A DNA stretch of 64,000 bases from JAABSQ01 sp964573705 (GCA_964573705.1 CAZNLT010000004.1:4517-68516); one strand, 5' to 3'; numbered from the stretch's first letter, positions 53,894 to 62,412 are shown. A program made the numbers and translations. Notes: generated by a model from the sequence alone, not told the origin.

Positions 53894-54841
53894 CTATTTC
53901 CCTACTATTTTTGGCTGGTCCACCGGTTCGGCGGCGAGATAGGTGATGCGGTTTCGGCCGGTCTGCTTGGAATGGAACATGGCCATGTCGGCGCGTTTGA
54001 TGAAGGTTTCGAGGGGTTCGTCGGCCTGGTATTCGGTGACCCCGATGCTGATGGTGACGGATACCGGCTGCTCGGGATTGGGGGTGAACTGTTTGGTGCG
54101 GACCCCTTCGGATATCCGTTCCGCCACCGTTTGGGCCTCATCTCCGCTGGTTTCGGGTAAAATCACCGTGAATTCTTCGCCCCCGTATCGATAGGCGGTG
54201 TCCATCCGCCTGAGACAGGATTGAATGGCCTGGCCCAGCCAGGATAGCACGTAATTGCCTTCCAGGTGGCCGAAGTTGTCGTTGAAATCTTTGAAGTGAT
54301 CGATATCGAGGAGCAGAAGAGAAAGGGGGTGCTGATATCGGGTGCAGCGGTCCACCTCGAGTTCGAGCTGTTTGTAGAAGTGGCGGGCATTGAAAAGCCG
54401 GGTGAGATCGTCGGTAATGGCCAGTTTTCGCAATTCTTCCTTGAGATAGCGCTCTTTGAGCACCCGCTTCAACCGCAAGAGAAGTTCTTCGAACCGCACC
54501 GGCTTGAAAACGAAATCACTGGCCCCCTTGTTGATCACCTCTTCATAGGAGTAATCTCCGCTGTAGCCGGTCATGACGATGATTTCGCAGTTGTACTCCC
54601 CGTGAATCCGTTCGGTCAGCTCCAGCCCGTCCATCCCCGGCATCATGATGTCGGTGATGACTACGTCCACCTGCCGCGTCTGCATCAGTTCAAGGGCCTC
54701 GTGGCCGCTGGCGGCCATATGTGACTTATATCCCACCGTCTCCATAAACTCGTTCATCAAGAATCTCACCGTGGAGTCGTCATCAACGATCAGGATGTGA
54801 ACCTCGGGGCGGGGTTCCTGGGGGATTGAATCTTCGGTCAT
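53894..54841 (-). CDS. Response regulator with GGDEF diguanylate cyclase domain
   Basis: 315 residues. The receiver domain (LIVDDDSTVRFL, phospho-accepting Asp in DVVITDIMMPGMDGLEL, Lys in FVFKPV) spans about 12-130. The GGDEF domain has an intact active site (YRYGGEEFTVI) and an inhibitory I-site RRMD five residues before it. It should make cyclic-di-GMP when phosphorylated and be feedback-inhibited. No kinase is adjacent. The element R2 lies directly after its stop. Confidence 0.93.
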   Translation of the reverse strand: MTEDSIPQEPRPEVHILIVDDDSTVRFLMNEFMETVGYKSHMAASGHEALELMQTRQVDVVITDIMMPGMDGLELTERIHGEYNCEIIVMTGYSGDYSYEEVINKGASDFVFKPVRFEELLLRLKRVLKERYLKEELRKLAITDDLTRLFNARHFYKQLELEVDRCTRYQHPLSLLLLDIDHFKDFNDNFGHLEGNYVLSWLGQAIQSCLRRMDTAYRYGGEEFTVILPETSGDEAQTVAERISEGVRTKQFTPNPEQPVSVTISIGVTEYQADEPLETFIKRADMAMFHSKQTGRNRITYLAAEPVDQPKIVGK

Positions 54842-55036
54842 TTTGTGTGAACCTGTTCTATGAACCTGTTTTTTTGAACCTGGGGCATCGTATCAGGGTT
54901 GACATGGTCCGGCGCAATCTGGTAGAAAGACGCTTTATTTTCAAGGAGTTTCTTACTATAGCCGCAAAGTCGAACCGTGTCAACTCACTTTTGGCGGTAG
55001 TAACCGACACCATCCTCTATCAGGAGACCCTTATAT

Positions 55037-56842
55037 TTGTCACGCAAAGCATTCATCCGAAATTTCAGCATTATTGCGCATATCGATCACGGCAAATCGA
55101 CCCTGTGCGACCGAATGATCCAGAAGGCCGATATCGTGGCCGACCGGGATTTTCACGACCAGATTCTGGATACTATGGACATCGAGCGGGAGCGGGGGAT
55201 CACCATCAAAAGCAACACGATCTGCCTGCCCTATTCCGCCCGGGACGGAAACACCTACTCTCTCAACCTGATCGACACCCCGGGGCATGTCGATTTCAGC
55301 TACGAGGTCTCCCGGGCCCTGGCCTCCTGTGAAGGAGCCTTTCTTCTGGTGGACGCCAGCCAGGGGGTGGAGGCCCAGACCGTGGCCAACCTCTACCTGG
55401 CCCTGGAACACGATCTGGAGATCATTCCGGTGATCAACAAGATCGATCTGCCCTCGGCCGACATCGACTGGGTCCGGGGGCAGATCGAAGACGACCTGGG
55501 GCTCGATCCGGAGACCATCATCCTGGCTTCGGCCAAGCAGGGCACCGGGGTCGAAGACGTGATGGAGGCGGCGATCAATTTTCTGCCGCCGCCCAAGGGG
55601 GATCCCGAGGCCCCGCTGCAGGCGCTCATCTTCGATTCCCATTACGACCCCTTTCGAGGCACGGTGGTCCATTTCAGGATCTTTGAGGGGAGTATTCGGG
55701 CGGGGGAAACCATTAAATTCATGTACAACAGTGCCGCCTACAAGGTCGAGGAGGTGGGGATCTTCCAGATGGTTCGGGTGCCGCGCAAAGCCCTGCTGGC
55801 CGGAGAAGTGGGCTACATGATCGCCGGCATCAAGACGGTGAGCGACACCTCCATCGGCGACACCATCACCCATAAAAAGAATCCCTGCGCCAAGCCGCTG
55901 CCCGGTTTCAAGGAGACCAAGCCGGTGGTCTTTTCGTCCATTTACCCGGTGGGGTCGGACGAATACGGGGACCTGGCCGTGGCCCTGGAAAAGCTCAAGC
56001 TCAACGATGCTTCCCTGATCTATGAAAAGGATACCTCCGCGGCCCTCGGATTCGGGTTCCGGTGCGGGTTTCTGGGGCTGCTGCACCTGGAGGTGGTTCA
56101 GGAGCGGCTGGAGCGGGAATATGATCTCTCTCTGATCCTGACCGCCCCCTCGGTCCAGTACGAGATCACCCTCAATGACGGCGCCGAAGAGATCATCGAC
56201 AACCCGGCCCTCTACCCCGATCCCACCACCATCGAATCGGCCCGGGAGCCTTTCATACGCGCCTCCATTATCATTCCGGACGACTACATGGGTGCGGTCA
56301 TGCAGCTGTGCATGGAGCGCCGGGGGATCAACAAGAACTACCAGTACCACACCAACAAGCGGATGGAGATGGTCTTCGAACTGCCGCTGTCCGAGGTGGT
56401 GTATGATTTTTACGACAAGCTCAAGTCGATCACCCAGGGATACGGTTCCTTCGACTATGAAATCATCGACTACCGGGAGACCGACCTGGTCAAGCTCGAC
56501 ATCCTGATCAACGGCGAACGGGTGGATGCGCTCTCTCAGCTGGTCCATGAAGAACGGGCCTATGAACGGGCCCGGACGGCCTGCGACAAGCTCAAAGAAG
56601 AGATCCCCCGGCAGATGTTCAAGATCGCGATTCAGGGGGCGGTGGGCGGCAAGATCATCGCCCGGTCGACGGTATCGGCCTTTCGCAAGGACGTCACCGC
56701 CAAATGCTACGGCGGGGATATCACCCGAAAGCGAAAGCTCTTGGAAAAGCAGAAGAAGGGAAAGAAGCGGATGAAGATGGTGGGCAAGGTCATGATTCCT
56801 CAGTCCGCCTTCCTGTCGGTATTGAAAGCGGACAAGGATTGA
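55037..56842 (+). CDS. lepA: Elongation factor 4 (LepA)
   Basis: 601 residues, normal for LepA. The GTPase motifs are AHIDHGKST, DTPGHVDF and NKIDLPSAD. The C-terminal LepA domain is present (GGDITRKRKLLEKQKKGKKR). It acts on stalled ribosomes. The start appears to be TTG at 55037 (MSRKAFIRNFSIIAHIDHGK), with CAGGAG 11 bases upstream; no ATG fits the conserved N-terminus. Confidence 0.95.
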   Translation: MSRKAFIRNFSIIAHIDHGKSTLCDRMIQKADIVADRDFHDQILDTMDIERERGITIKSNTICLPYSARDGNTYSLNLIDTPGHVDFSYEVSRALASCEGAFLLVDASQGVEAQTVANLYLALEHDLEIIPVINKIDLPSADIDWVRGQIEDDLGLDPETIILASAKQGTGVEDVMEAAINFLPPPKGDPEAPLQALIFDSHYDPFRGTVVHFRIFEGSIRAGETIKFMYNSAAYKVEEVGIFQMVRVPRKALLAGEVGYMIAGIKTVSDTSIGDTITHKKNPCAKPLPGFKETKPVVFSSIYPVGSDEYGDLAVALEKLKLNDASLIYEKDTSAALGFGFRCGFLGLLHLEVVQERLEREYDLSLILTAPSVQYEITLNDGAEEIIDNPALYPDPTTIESAREPFIRASIIIPDDYMGAVMQLCMERRGINKNYQYHTNKRMEMVFELPLSEVVYDFYDKLKSITQGYGSFDYEIIDYRETDLVKLDILINGERVDALSQLVHEERAYERARTACDKLKEEIPRQMFKIAIQGAVGGKIIARSTVSAFRKDVTAKCYGGDITRKRKLLEKQKKGKKRMKMVGKVMIPQSAFLSVLKADKD

Positions 56843-56861
56843 TTCCAAAGGAGAAACGAGT

Positions 56862-58121
56862 GTGGGAATGACCATTACGGAAAAGATACTCGCGGCCCAT
56901 GCCGGGCTCGATACGGTGTCACCCGGGGATCTGATCAACGCCCGGGTCGACGTGGCCCTGGGCAACGACATCACCGCTCCCATCGCCATCAAAAAATTCC
57001 GGGAAAGCGGGGCCGAGCGGGTCTATGACAAGAACCGGGTGATTCTGGTGCCGGACCATTTCGTGCCCAACAAAGACATCGCCTCGGCCATGCAGGCCCA
57101 GACCCTTCGGGAATTCGCCCGGGAGCAGGACCTGACCTATTTTTTCGATGCCGGAGAGATGGGGGTGGAGCATGCCCTGCTGCCGGAAAAGGGGCTGGTC
57201 CTGCCCGGCGACCTGGTGATCGGGGCCGACAGCCACACCTGCACCTACGGCGGCCTGGGCGCTTTTTCCACCGGGGTGGGCTCCACCGACCTGGCCGCGG
57301 CCATGGTTACCGGCGAGGTCTGGCTCAAGGTGCCTGAAACCATTCGGTTCGTGTACACCGGAAACCTTCAGCCCTGGGTCGAAGGCAAAGACCTGATTCT
57401 TTATACCATCGGCGACATCGGGGTGGACGGCGCCCTCTACCGGTCCATGGAGTTCACCGGGCCCGCCATCGATGCGCTGGGCATGGCCGGGCGGCTGACC
57501 ATGGCCAATATGGCCATCGAGGCCGGGGGCAAAAACGGCATCATCGCCCCGGACGCGGTCACCGAAGGCTACGTGTCCGAGCGGGCGGTGCGGCCCTACA
57601 CCCCCTGTTTCAGTGATCCGGACGCCGAATACGCCCACTTCATCGAATACGACGTGTCCAAGATCGAACCCCAGGTCGCCTTTCCCCACCTGCCCGAAAA
57701 CACCCGCGGCATCAGCGAGGTGGGGGATGTCCCCATCGACCAGGCGGTGATCGGTTCCTGCACCAACGGCCGCATCGAAGACCTGCGCAGCGCCGCCGCC
57801 GTGCTCAAGGGCCGCAAGGCCGCCAAAGGGGTGCGGCTGATCGTCATCCCCACCACCCCCAAGGTCTACCGCTCCGCCGTAGAAGAGGGCCTGTTCGAGA
57901 TCTTCATGGATGCCGGCGCCATCATCGGCCCGCCCACCTGCGGCCCCTGCCTGGGCGGCCACATGGGCATTCTGGCCAAAGGCGAACGGGCCGTAGCCAC
58001 CACCAACCGCAACTTCGTCGGCCGCATGGGCCACCCCGAAAGCGAGGTGTATCTGGCGAACCCGGCGGTGGCGGCTGCTTCGGCAGTGCTGGGGCGGATC
58101 GGGGGGCCGGGGGAGCTATAG
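56862..58121 (+). CDS. leuC: 3-isopropylmalate dehydratase large subunit
   Basis: 419 residues from GTG 56862 after AAAGGAG; ATG two codons later is possible. It is the short, prokaryotic-archaeal type. The [4Fe-4S] cysteines lie in GSCTNGRIEDL and GPPTCGPCLGGH. With LeuD it isomerises isopropylmalate in leucine synthesis, although homologues of this type can act on other substrates. Its TAG stop shares its last base with the first unit of the heptad element R3. Confidence 0.9.
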   Translation: MGMTITEKILAAHAGLDTVSPGDLINARVDVALGNDITAPIAIKKFRESGAERVYDKNRVILVPDHFVPNKDIASAMQAQTLREFAREQDLTYFFDAGEMGVEHALLPEKGLVLPGDLVIGADSHTCTYGGLGAFSTGVGSTDLAAAMVTGEVWLKVPETIRFVYTGNLQPWVEGKDLILYTIGDIGVDGALYRSMEFTGPAIDALGMAGRLTMANMAIEAGGKNGIIAPDAVTEGYVSERAVRPYTPCFSDPDAEYAHFIEYDVSKIEPQVAFPHLPENTRGISEVGDVPIDQAVIGSCTNGRIEDLRSAAAVLKGRKAAKGVRLIVIPTTPKVYRSAVEEGLFEIFMDAGAIIGPPTCGPCLGGHMGILAKGERAVATTNRNFVGRMGHPESEVYLANPAVAAASAVLGRIGGPGEL

Positions 58122-58302
58122 GTTTAAGGTTCAAGGTTCAAGTGCCCAGGGCCCGGGTTCAAGTGCCCGGGTTCAAGGGGTAGAGGGCCGAGGGGAAAAT
58201 AGAAGGGAGCAGTGAGCAGGGAAGGGGCGAATTTGGGCCTATCGCCCATAGCCCATCGCCTCCCTCTGGGCACTTGAACCTTGAACCTGGGCACTTGAAA
58301 CC
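58121..58302. repeat. Heptad fold-back element R3, between leuC and leuD
   Basis: Units from 58121: GGTTTAA, GGTTCAA, GGTTCAA, GTGCCCA, GGGCCCG, GGTTCAA, GTGCCCG, GGTTCAA, one 8-base unit, then GGGCCGA. The core (58193-58265) contains AATTTGGGCCTATCGCCC, identical to R1 over this stretch. The right arm is TGGGCAC, TTGAACC, TTGAACC, TGGGCAC, TTGAAAC. It splits what should be a tightly coupled gene pair. Confidence 0.9.
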
Positions 58303-58318
58303 TTTATTCGGAGAAAAT

Positions 58319-58810
58319 ATGCAAATCATCGGCAATGTACATAAATTCGGGAATGACGTCGATACCGACCTGATTATTCCGGCGCGGTATCTGAATACGA
58401 GTGAACCGGCGGAACTGGCCAGGCACTGTATGGAGGATGCGGACCCGACCTTTGCGTCCAAGGTGGCGGCGGGGGATATTATCGTGGGGGGCAAGAATTT
58501 CGGGTGCGGCTCCTCCCGGGAGCACGCACCCATCGCCATCAAGGCGGCCGGGGTGGCCTGCGTGGTGGCCAAAAGCTTCGCCCGGATTTTCTACCGGAAC
58601 GCCTTCAACATGGGGCTGGCGATTCTGGAGTGCGAGGCGGTCGACCGGTTTCAGACCGGCGACAAACTCTCGGTCGACTTCGACACCGGGGAGATCGTCC
58701 ATATCGATTCCGGAGAAACCTTCACCACCCGCCCGATCCCGCCGTTCATGCAGGAGCTGGTGAAGAGCGGGGGGTTGATGGAACAGGTGAAGAAGAGGGT
58801 GCAGGGCTGA
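58319..58810 (+). CDS. leuD: 3-isopropylmalate dehydratase small subunit
   Basis: 163 residues from ATG 58319 (MQIIGNVHKFGNDVDTDLII), with CGGAG upstream. An ATG 15 codons earlier would be translated from heptad units of R3 and is rejected. The swivel-domain substrate loop GGKNFGCGSSREHAP is intact. It partners LeuC. The stop codon TGA lies inside the heptad GGGCTGA that opens element R4. Confidence 0.93.
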   Translation: MQIIGNVHKFGNDVDTDLIIPARYLNTSEPAELARHCMEDADPTFASKVAAGDIIVGGKNFGCGSSREHAPIAIKAAGVACVVAKSFARIFYRNAFNMGLAILECEAVDRFQTGDKLSVDFDTGEIVHIDSGETFTTRPIPPFMQELVKSGGLMEQVKKRVQG

Positions 58811-59010
58811 GGGCTGAGGGCAGAGGGCAGAGGGCTGAGGGCAGAGGGCCCAGGTACAAGGTTCAAGTGCCCAGGACCAGAAATAATCGTTCAGGGCTGA
58901 ACCCGAGCACTTTTTAAGGGGCCGAAGGCCCCATGTTTTCCTTGAACCTGGGCACTTGAACCTGGGCACTTGAACCTGGGCACTGGGGGCTTGAATTCGG
59001 GCACTTTTCA
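58804..59010. repeat. Heptad fold-back element R4, after leuD
   Basis: Units from 58804: GGGCTGA twice, GGGCAGA twice, GGGCTGA, GGGCAGA, GGGCCCA, GGTACAA, GGTTCAA, GTGCCCA. The right arm has TTGAACC/TGGGCAC three times, then TGGGGGC, TTGAATT, CGGGCAC. The centre differs from R1-R3 and holds a GGGGCC-GAA-GGCCCC hairpin that may terminate transcription. The first unit overlaps the leuD stop codon. Confidence 0.88.
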
Positions 59011-59021
59011 AGGACCTTTCG

Positions 59022-59513
59022 ATGGATGAGAAGCGGATTCAGAAGATTCGGGAAATTTTCCTGGAAGCGGCGGCAGGGTTTCCGCAGATTCGGCTGGGGT
59101 ATCTGTTCGGTTCACGGGCGGGAGGATTGGATGGGCCGGTCAGTGACTGGGATATAGCGGTGTTGGCGGATCGGGGGGCGGCCAATCCGGACTTGCGGTC
59201 ATGCCTGACGATTCAACTGGCCAAACGGCTTGAAGGGGGCGGGATAGACCTGATCCTGTTGAGCACTGCGCCGGTTGAGCTTGCTTTTTCTGTAATTTCC
59301 ACAGGTGAAATCTTGTATGAGCGGGATGTGGCCACGCGGGTCGATTATGAGGCTCGGGTGATGGGGCTATATTTTGATTATCTGCCGGTACTGCGCGATC
59401 AGCGCCGGGATATTCTTCAGGGAGAAGATTATGCAGCCCGAGTTCACCGGTATCGAAAGACGCTTGGACGAACTATCGGATCGCTTAGCCAGATTGGAAC
59501 CGTTTCGGAGTAA
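59022..59513 (+). CDS. mntA: MntA-type nucleotidyltransferase antitoxin
   Basis: 163 residues. The minimal nucleotidyltransferase motif is exact: GS, ten residues, then DWD (FGSRAGGLDGPVSDWDIAVL). In MntA/HepT modules this enzyme adds AMP units to the toxin and silences it. AAGGA lies ahead of the ATG. It overlaps the HEPN gene by 83 bases. The upstream region is element R4. Confidence 0.88.
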   Translation: MDEKRIQKIREIFLEAAAGFPQIRLGYLFGSRAGGLDGPVSDWDIAVLADRGAANPDLRSCLTIQLAKRLEGGGIDLILLSTAPVELAFSVISTGEILYERDVATRVDYEARVMGLYFDYLPVLRDQRRDILQGEDYAARVHRYRKTLGRTIGSLSQIGTVSE

Positions 59514-59862
59514 GCCTCGGTCTGATTTTGACGCCGATCCCTATCTTCGAGATATCGTTGAACGAAATCTCGAAGTGGCGGCCCAATGTTGTGTGGATAT
59601 CTGCAACCGCATTATCTCCATTGAAAAGGCAAAAAAACCGGCAGATTACTCGGAAGCCATTCTTCGAATGGGTGAAATCGGCGTTTTAGATCCCCCGTTT
59701 TCTCGACGATTGGCGCCGCTGGCCGGTTTCCGGAACATTCTGGTCCATGAATATATGACCATCGATTGGGATGAGGTTTACAACAATCTCGCTGAATTGG
59801 ATGATCTGCTGCAGTTTGCAGCCGCCGTTCGGAAATGGTGGAAGTCAAAAGGGCAGGATTAG
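59431..59862 (+). CDS. hepT: HepT-type HEPN RNase toxin
   Basis: 143 residues from ATG 59431 (MQPEFTGIERRLDELSDRLA). The HEPN catalytic motif R-X4-H-X-Y is intact (RNILVHEY near residues 111-118). The tyrosine is the residue AMPylated by MntA in known systems. Its start lies inside mntA in another frame, and it overlaps the convergent sugar-nucleotide gene by 4 bases. The helical bundle DIVERNLEVAAQCCVDICNR is typical. Confidence 0.88.
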   Translation: MQPEFTGIERRLDELSDRLARLEPFRSKPRSDFDADPYLRDIVERNLEVAAQCCVDICNRIISIEKAKKPADYSEAILRMGEIGVLDPPFSRRLAPLAGFRNILVHEYMTIDWDEVYNNLAELDDLLQFAAAVRKWWKSKGQD

Positions 59863-60815
59863 ACGCCCTTTAAGAGCAGGTCTTCAAAATAGGCGATGGT
59901 CGGCTTCAGCCCTTCCCGCAGGTCCACTTTGGGCTCCCAGTCGAGTTTTTCCTTGGCCAGGCGGATGTCGGGGCGGCGCTGTTTGGGGTCGTCGGAGGGG
60001 AGGGGATTGAACACGATTTCGGAGCCGGAGCCGGTGAGATCGATGACCTGTTCGGCCAGTTCCCGAATGGTGAATTCGCCGGGATTGCCCAGGTTGATGG
60101 GGCCGGTGACCTCGTCCGGGGAGTTCATGAACAGCAGAAAGGCGTCGATGAGGTCGTCGACGTAGCAAAAGGAGCGGGTCTGGGACCCGTCGCCGTAGAT
60201 GGTGATGGGCTGATTCTGCAGGGACTGCATGATGAAGTTGGAGACCACCCGGCCGTCGTGGGGGTGCATGCGCGGGCCGTAGGTGTTGAAAATGCGGGCC
60301 ACCTTGATGCGCAGCCGGTGCTGGCGGTAATAATCGAAAAACAGGGTTTCGGCGCACCGCTTGCCCTCGTCGTAGCAGGAGCGCACCCCGATCGGGTTGA
60401 CGTGGCCCCAGTAGGTTTCGGTCTGGGGGTGGATTTCCGGGTCGCCGTAAACCTCGCTGGTGGATGCCTGAAAAATCTTGGCCCGCACCCGCTTGGCCAG
60501 TCCGAGCATGTTGATGGCGCCGTGAACGCTGGTCTTGGTGGTCTGAACCGGGTCGGTCTGGTAGTGGATGGGCGAGGCCGGACAGGCCAGGTTGAAGATC
60601 TCATCCACCTCGATGTAAAGCGGAAAGGTGACATCGTGCCGCAACATCTCGAAATAGGGGTCGTCGAGCAGCGGCAGCACGTTGGTCCGCGTCCCGGTGA
60701 AATAGTTGTCCACACAGAGCACATCGTTGCCGTCCTGGAGCAGCCGTTCGCACAAATGGGAGCCCAGAAATCCGCACCCGCCCGTCACCAGAATCTTCTT
60801 CCGCACCATCGTCAT
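59859..60815 (-). CDS. NAD-dependent UDP-glucuronate decarboxylase-like epimerase
   Basis: 318 residues from ATG 60815 (MTMVRKKILVTGGCGFLGSH), supported by TAGGAG at good spacing; an earlier ATG lies seven codons upstream. The extended short-chain dehydrogenase motifs are GGCGFLGSH for NAD and Y-x3-K in CYDEGKR. The LRHDVTFPLYIEVDEI and ARIFNTYGPRMHPHDGRV stretches match bacterial UDP-xylose synthases. It supplies sugar nucleotides for surface polysaccharide. Confidence 0.9.
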   Translation of the reverse strand: MTMVRKKILVTGGCGFLGSHLCERLLQDGNDVLCVDNYFTGTRTNVLPLLDDPYFEMLRHDVTFPLYIEVDEIFNLACPASPIHYQTDPVQTTKTSVHGAINMLGLAKRVRAKIFQASTSEVYGDPEIHPQTETYWGHVNPIGVRSCYDEGKRCAETLFFDYYRQHRLRIKVARIFNTYGPRMHPHDGRVVSNFIMQSLQNQPITIYGDGSQTRSFCYVDDLIDAFLLFMNSPDEVTGPINLGNPGEFTIRELAEQVIDLTGSGSEIVFNPLPSDDPKQRRPDIRLAKEKLDWEPKVDLREGLKPTIAYFEDLLLKGV

Positions 60816-60826
60816 GTCGTGTTCTC

Positions 60827-61414
60827 CTATATCCATTCCAATTCGATTTCCAAATCCGCTATAACGGCCGAAGGCGCCCGGCTGAGTCGGTCGGCTTCGC
60901 CGGTATCGGCCGCGTAGAAGGCGGGCTCGGCATAGGCGCCGGTTTCATTGAGCCGGTAGGCGGTGACCACTTTGTCGACCGGGTGGACGATCCAGTATTC
61001 GCGCACACCGAACCGCTCATAGAGCCGCCGCTTGGCGATGTAGTCCCGGCCGGCTGTCGAGGGGGACACGACCTCGATGATCCAGTCGGGCGGGCCCTTG
61101 CACCCGCGCTCATCGAGCTTGTCCGCATCGCACACGAGGAGGATGTCCGGCTGCACCACCGACCGCCCGTTTTCTGCAAGCTCCCCGGCGTCCAGCCGCA
61201 CGTCATAGGGCGCGGTCCGCACCTGACAGCGGTGACCGATCAGTTGGTTGGCGATCTGACGAAACAGCTCTCCCACGACCCGCTGGTGTGCATCCGATGG
61301 CGCCGGGCCTATATAGACCGCGCGCCCCGCCAGCAGCTCCCACCGTTCATCCGCAGGCCAGGTGAGATAATCCCGGTAGGTGTAGGTGCGATCGTCCCGC
61401 TCTTTCAGGGGCAT
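60827..61414 (-). CDS. Uma2 family (DUF820) predicted endonuclease
   Basis: 195 residues. The PD-(D/E)XK-like core is seen in VVQPDILLVCDADKLDE and PDWIIEVVSPSTAGRDYIAK, and REYWIVHPVDKVV follows. Uma2 proteins are abundant in cyanobacteria and some other groups; their function is mostly unknown. The gene ends 11 bases upstream of the sugar-nucleotide gene start but is unlikely to be related to it. It marks the start of the accessory end of the window. Confidence 0.82.
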   Translation of the reverse strand: MPLKERDDRTYTYRDYLTWPADERWELLAGRAVYIGPAPSDAHQRVVGELFRQIANQLIGHRCQVRTAPYDVRLDAGELAENGRSVVQPDILLVCDADKLDERGCKGPPDWIIEVVSPSTAGRDYIAKRRLYERFGVREYWIVHPVDKVVTAYRLNETGAYAEPAFYAADTGEADRLSRAPSAVIADLEIELEWI

Positions 61415-61746
61415 ACCATCATCTCCTGTTAACGAAGGGTTGCCAGGGTCGAGATTCGCCGTTAGCTGATTCTATTCTCTTTTCCTGATAAAGGCCAGAA
61501 GGTCAATAATTTGCAATGTATGTAAATTAGTCCATGGCGTCAACCATGTTTATGGGGACGGCTTCCGCTCCCGATCCGGGCGATGCGCACCTGTGGGGCC
61601 CTGTTGGCATCTGAGCCCGATGCGATTCTGATTACCGTCAATCGGCAGCTCATTGAAAACCCGAGACAGAGACGATCGGTCGTTTCACCGGTGGTGTGGC
61701 GGGATTCTACTCAGGGCTGATTGCTCCCTTTATGCAGAAGGATATC

Positions 61747-61830
61747 ATGAAAATATATCTGTTTATCGACGAATTGCAGGAGATCGAGGGATTTGAAAAG
61801 GCCCTGCGGAGCCTGCGGTTTCTGGCCTAA
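61747..61830 (+). pseudogene. Fragment of an AAA ATPase (DUF4143-associated type)
   Basis: Codons from 61747 read MKIYLFIDELQEIEGFEKAL and RSLRFLA before a stop. This is the Walker B region of archaeal/bacterial ATPases of the DUF4143 group (YLFIDEIQE). Nothing else of the gene remains in this frame, and a repeat begins three bases later. The rest of 61415-61910 has no gene that I can support. Confidence 0.6.
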
Positions 61831-61832
61831 AA

Positions 61833-61851
61833 AAAACCTCGGAGGTCTTCG
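61833..61851 (+). repeat. Half-copy of the AAAACCTCGGAGGTCT repeat
   Basis: AAAACCTCGGAGGTCTTCG is identical to 63548-63566, where it forms the right arm of a perfect palindrome. It lies directly after the truncated ATPase fragment. Confidence 0.7.
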
Positions 61852-61910
61852 CTCGACATTCCATTCATTGGTGCTGTCATAAATTCATAAATTAAGCATA
61901 AAAGGAGCGC

Positions 61911-62165
61911 ATGATGGATGATATCAAAACGGTGGGCAGCAGCGGCCAGATATCTCTTGGCAAAAAATTCGCTGGTCAGACTGTGGTATTGAGCGAGTTG
62001 GACCCGGGCGTCTGGTTGATCAAGGTGGGACGATTCGTCCCGGACAATGAAAAATGGCTTCATGCCTCGGATGTTCAAAACACGCTGAAAAGAGCCGTTG
62101 ACTGGGCGGAAAAAAATCCTCCCGCCGAAACCGACATGCATAAGCTGGAGGACCAAATGAAATGA
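61911..62165 (+). CDS. AbrB-type antitoxin-like protein
   Basis: 84 residues, with AAAAGGAGCGC ahead of ATG 61911 (or 61914). The swapped-hairpin start (TVGSSGQISLGKKFAGQTVV) resembles AbrB/VapB DNA-binding domains. The C-terminal half is helical (VQNTLKRAVDWAEKNPPAET) and would bind a toxin. No toxin gene follows intact, so it is probably an orphan. Confidence 0.65.
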   Translation: MMDDIKTVGSSGQISLGKKFAGQTVVLSELDPGVWLIKVGRFVPDNEKWLHASDVQNTLKRAVDWAEKNPPAETDMHKLEDQMK

Positions 62166-62282
62166 CACCCGGAAAGGACCAGATGGATCGCGATTATACA
62201 CGTTCCGACTCGGAAAAAGGATTTCGGGCAATCGGATATCGCGAGAAAGAAGCTGGCAGGCGCTTTCGACGGACCCCGCTCT

Positions 62283-62412
62283 TTACAACTGAAAAGGATC
62301 ATGAATTGAAAGAGAGATGCCTGCAAAATCCTTAACATTATGTGGAACCAGATTCAAGTTATGGCAAAACGCGGTGGCGCCGATAATGGCGTCAGGCAGG
62401 GATGCGGCTGGA
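62283..62412 (-). pseudogene. C-terminal remnant of a VapC-like PIN-domain toxin
   Basis: On the minus strand, before the stop at 62285-62283, the frame reads SLPDAIIGATAFCHNLNLVP and then HNVKDFAGISLSIHDPFQL. This fits the end of a PIN nuclease (PDAIIAATA, LVTHNVKDF), including the conserved Asp. An in-frame stop lies just upstream, next to a repeat at 62435-62498. The rest of the stretch 62166-62612 holds a 50-codon unassigned frame and possible antitoxin debris (PVTLEETDAAIRQ near 62525-62560). Confidence 0.6.

Noticed and set aside
55040..56992. Very long antisense reading frame opposite lepA
   Set aside because: It mirrors a conserved essential gene in a GC-rich genome where antisense frames stay open by codon bias; the product resembles no protein I know. 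The same applies to the frame opposite thrS (32477-34375).
58274..58318. Longer leuD start (MNLEPGHLK)
   Set aside because: Those codons come from heptad repeat units; the conserved LeuD start with its ribosome site is at 58319.
50497..59010. CRISPR-like array
   Set aside because: Units are 7 bases, directly abutting, without spacers, and arranged as inverted arms; no cas genes are present.
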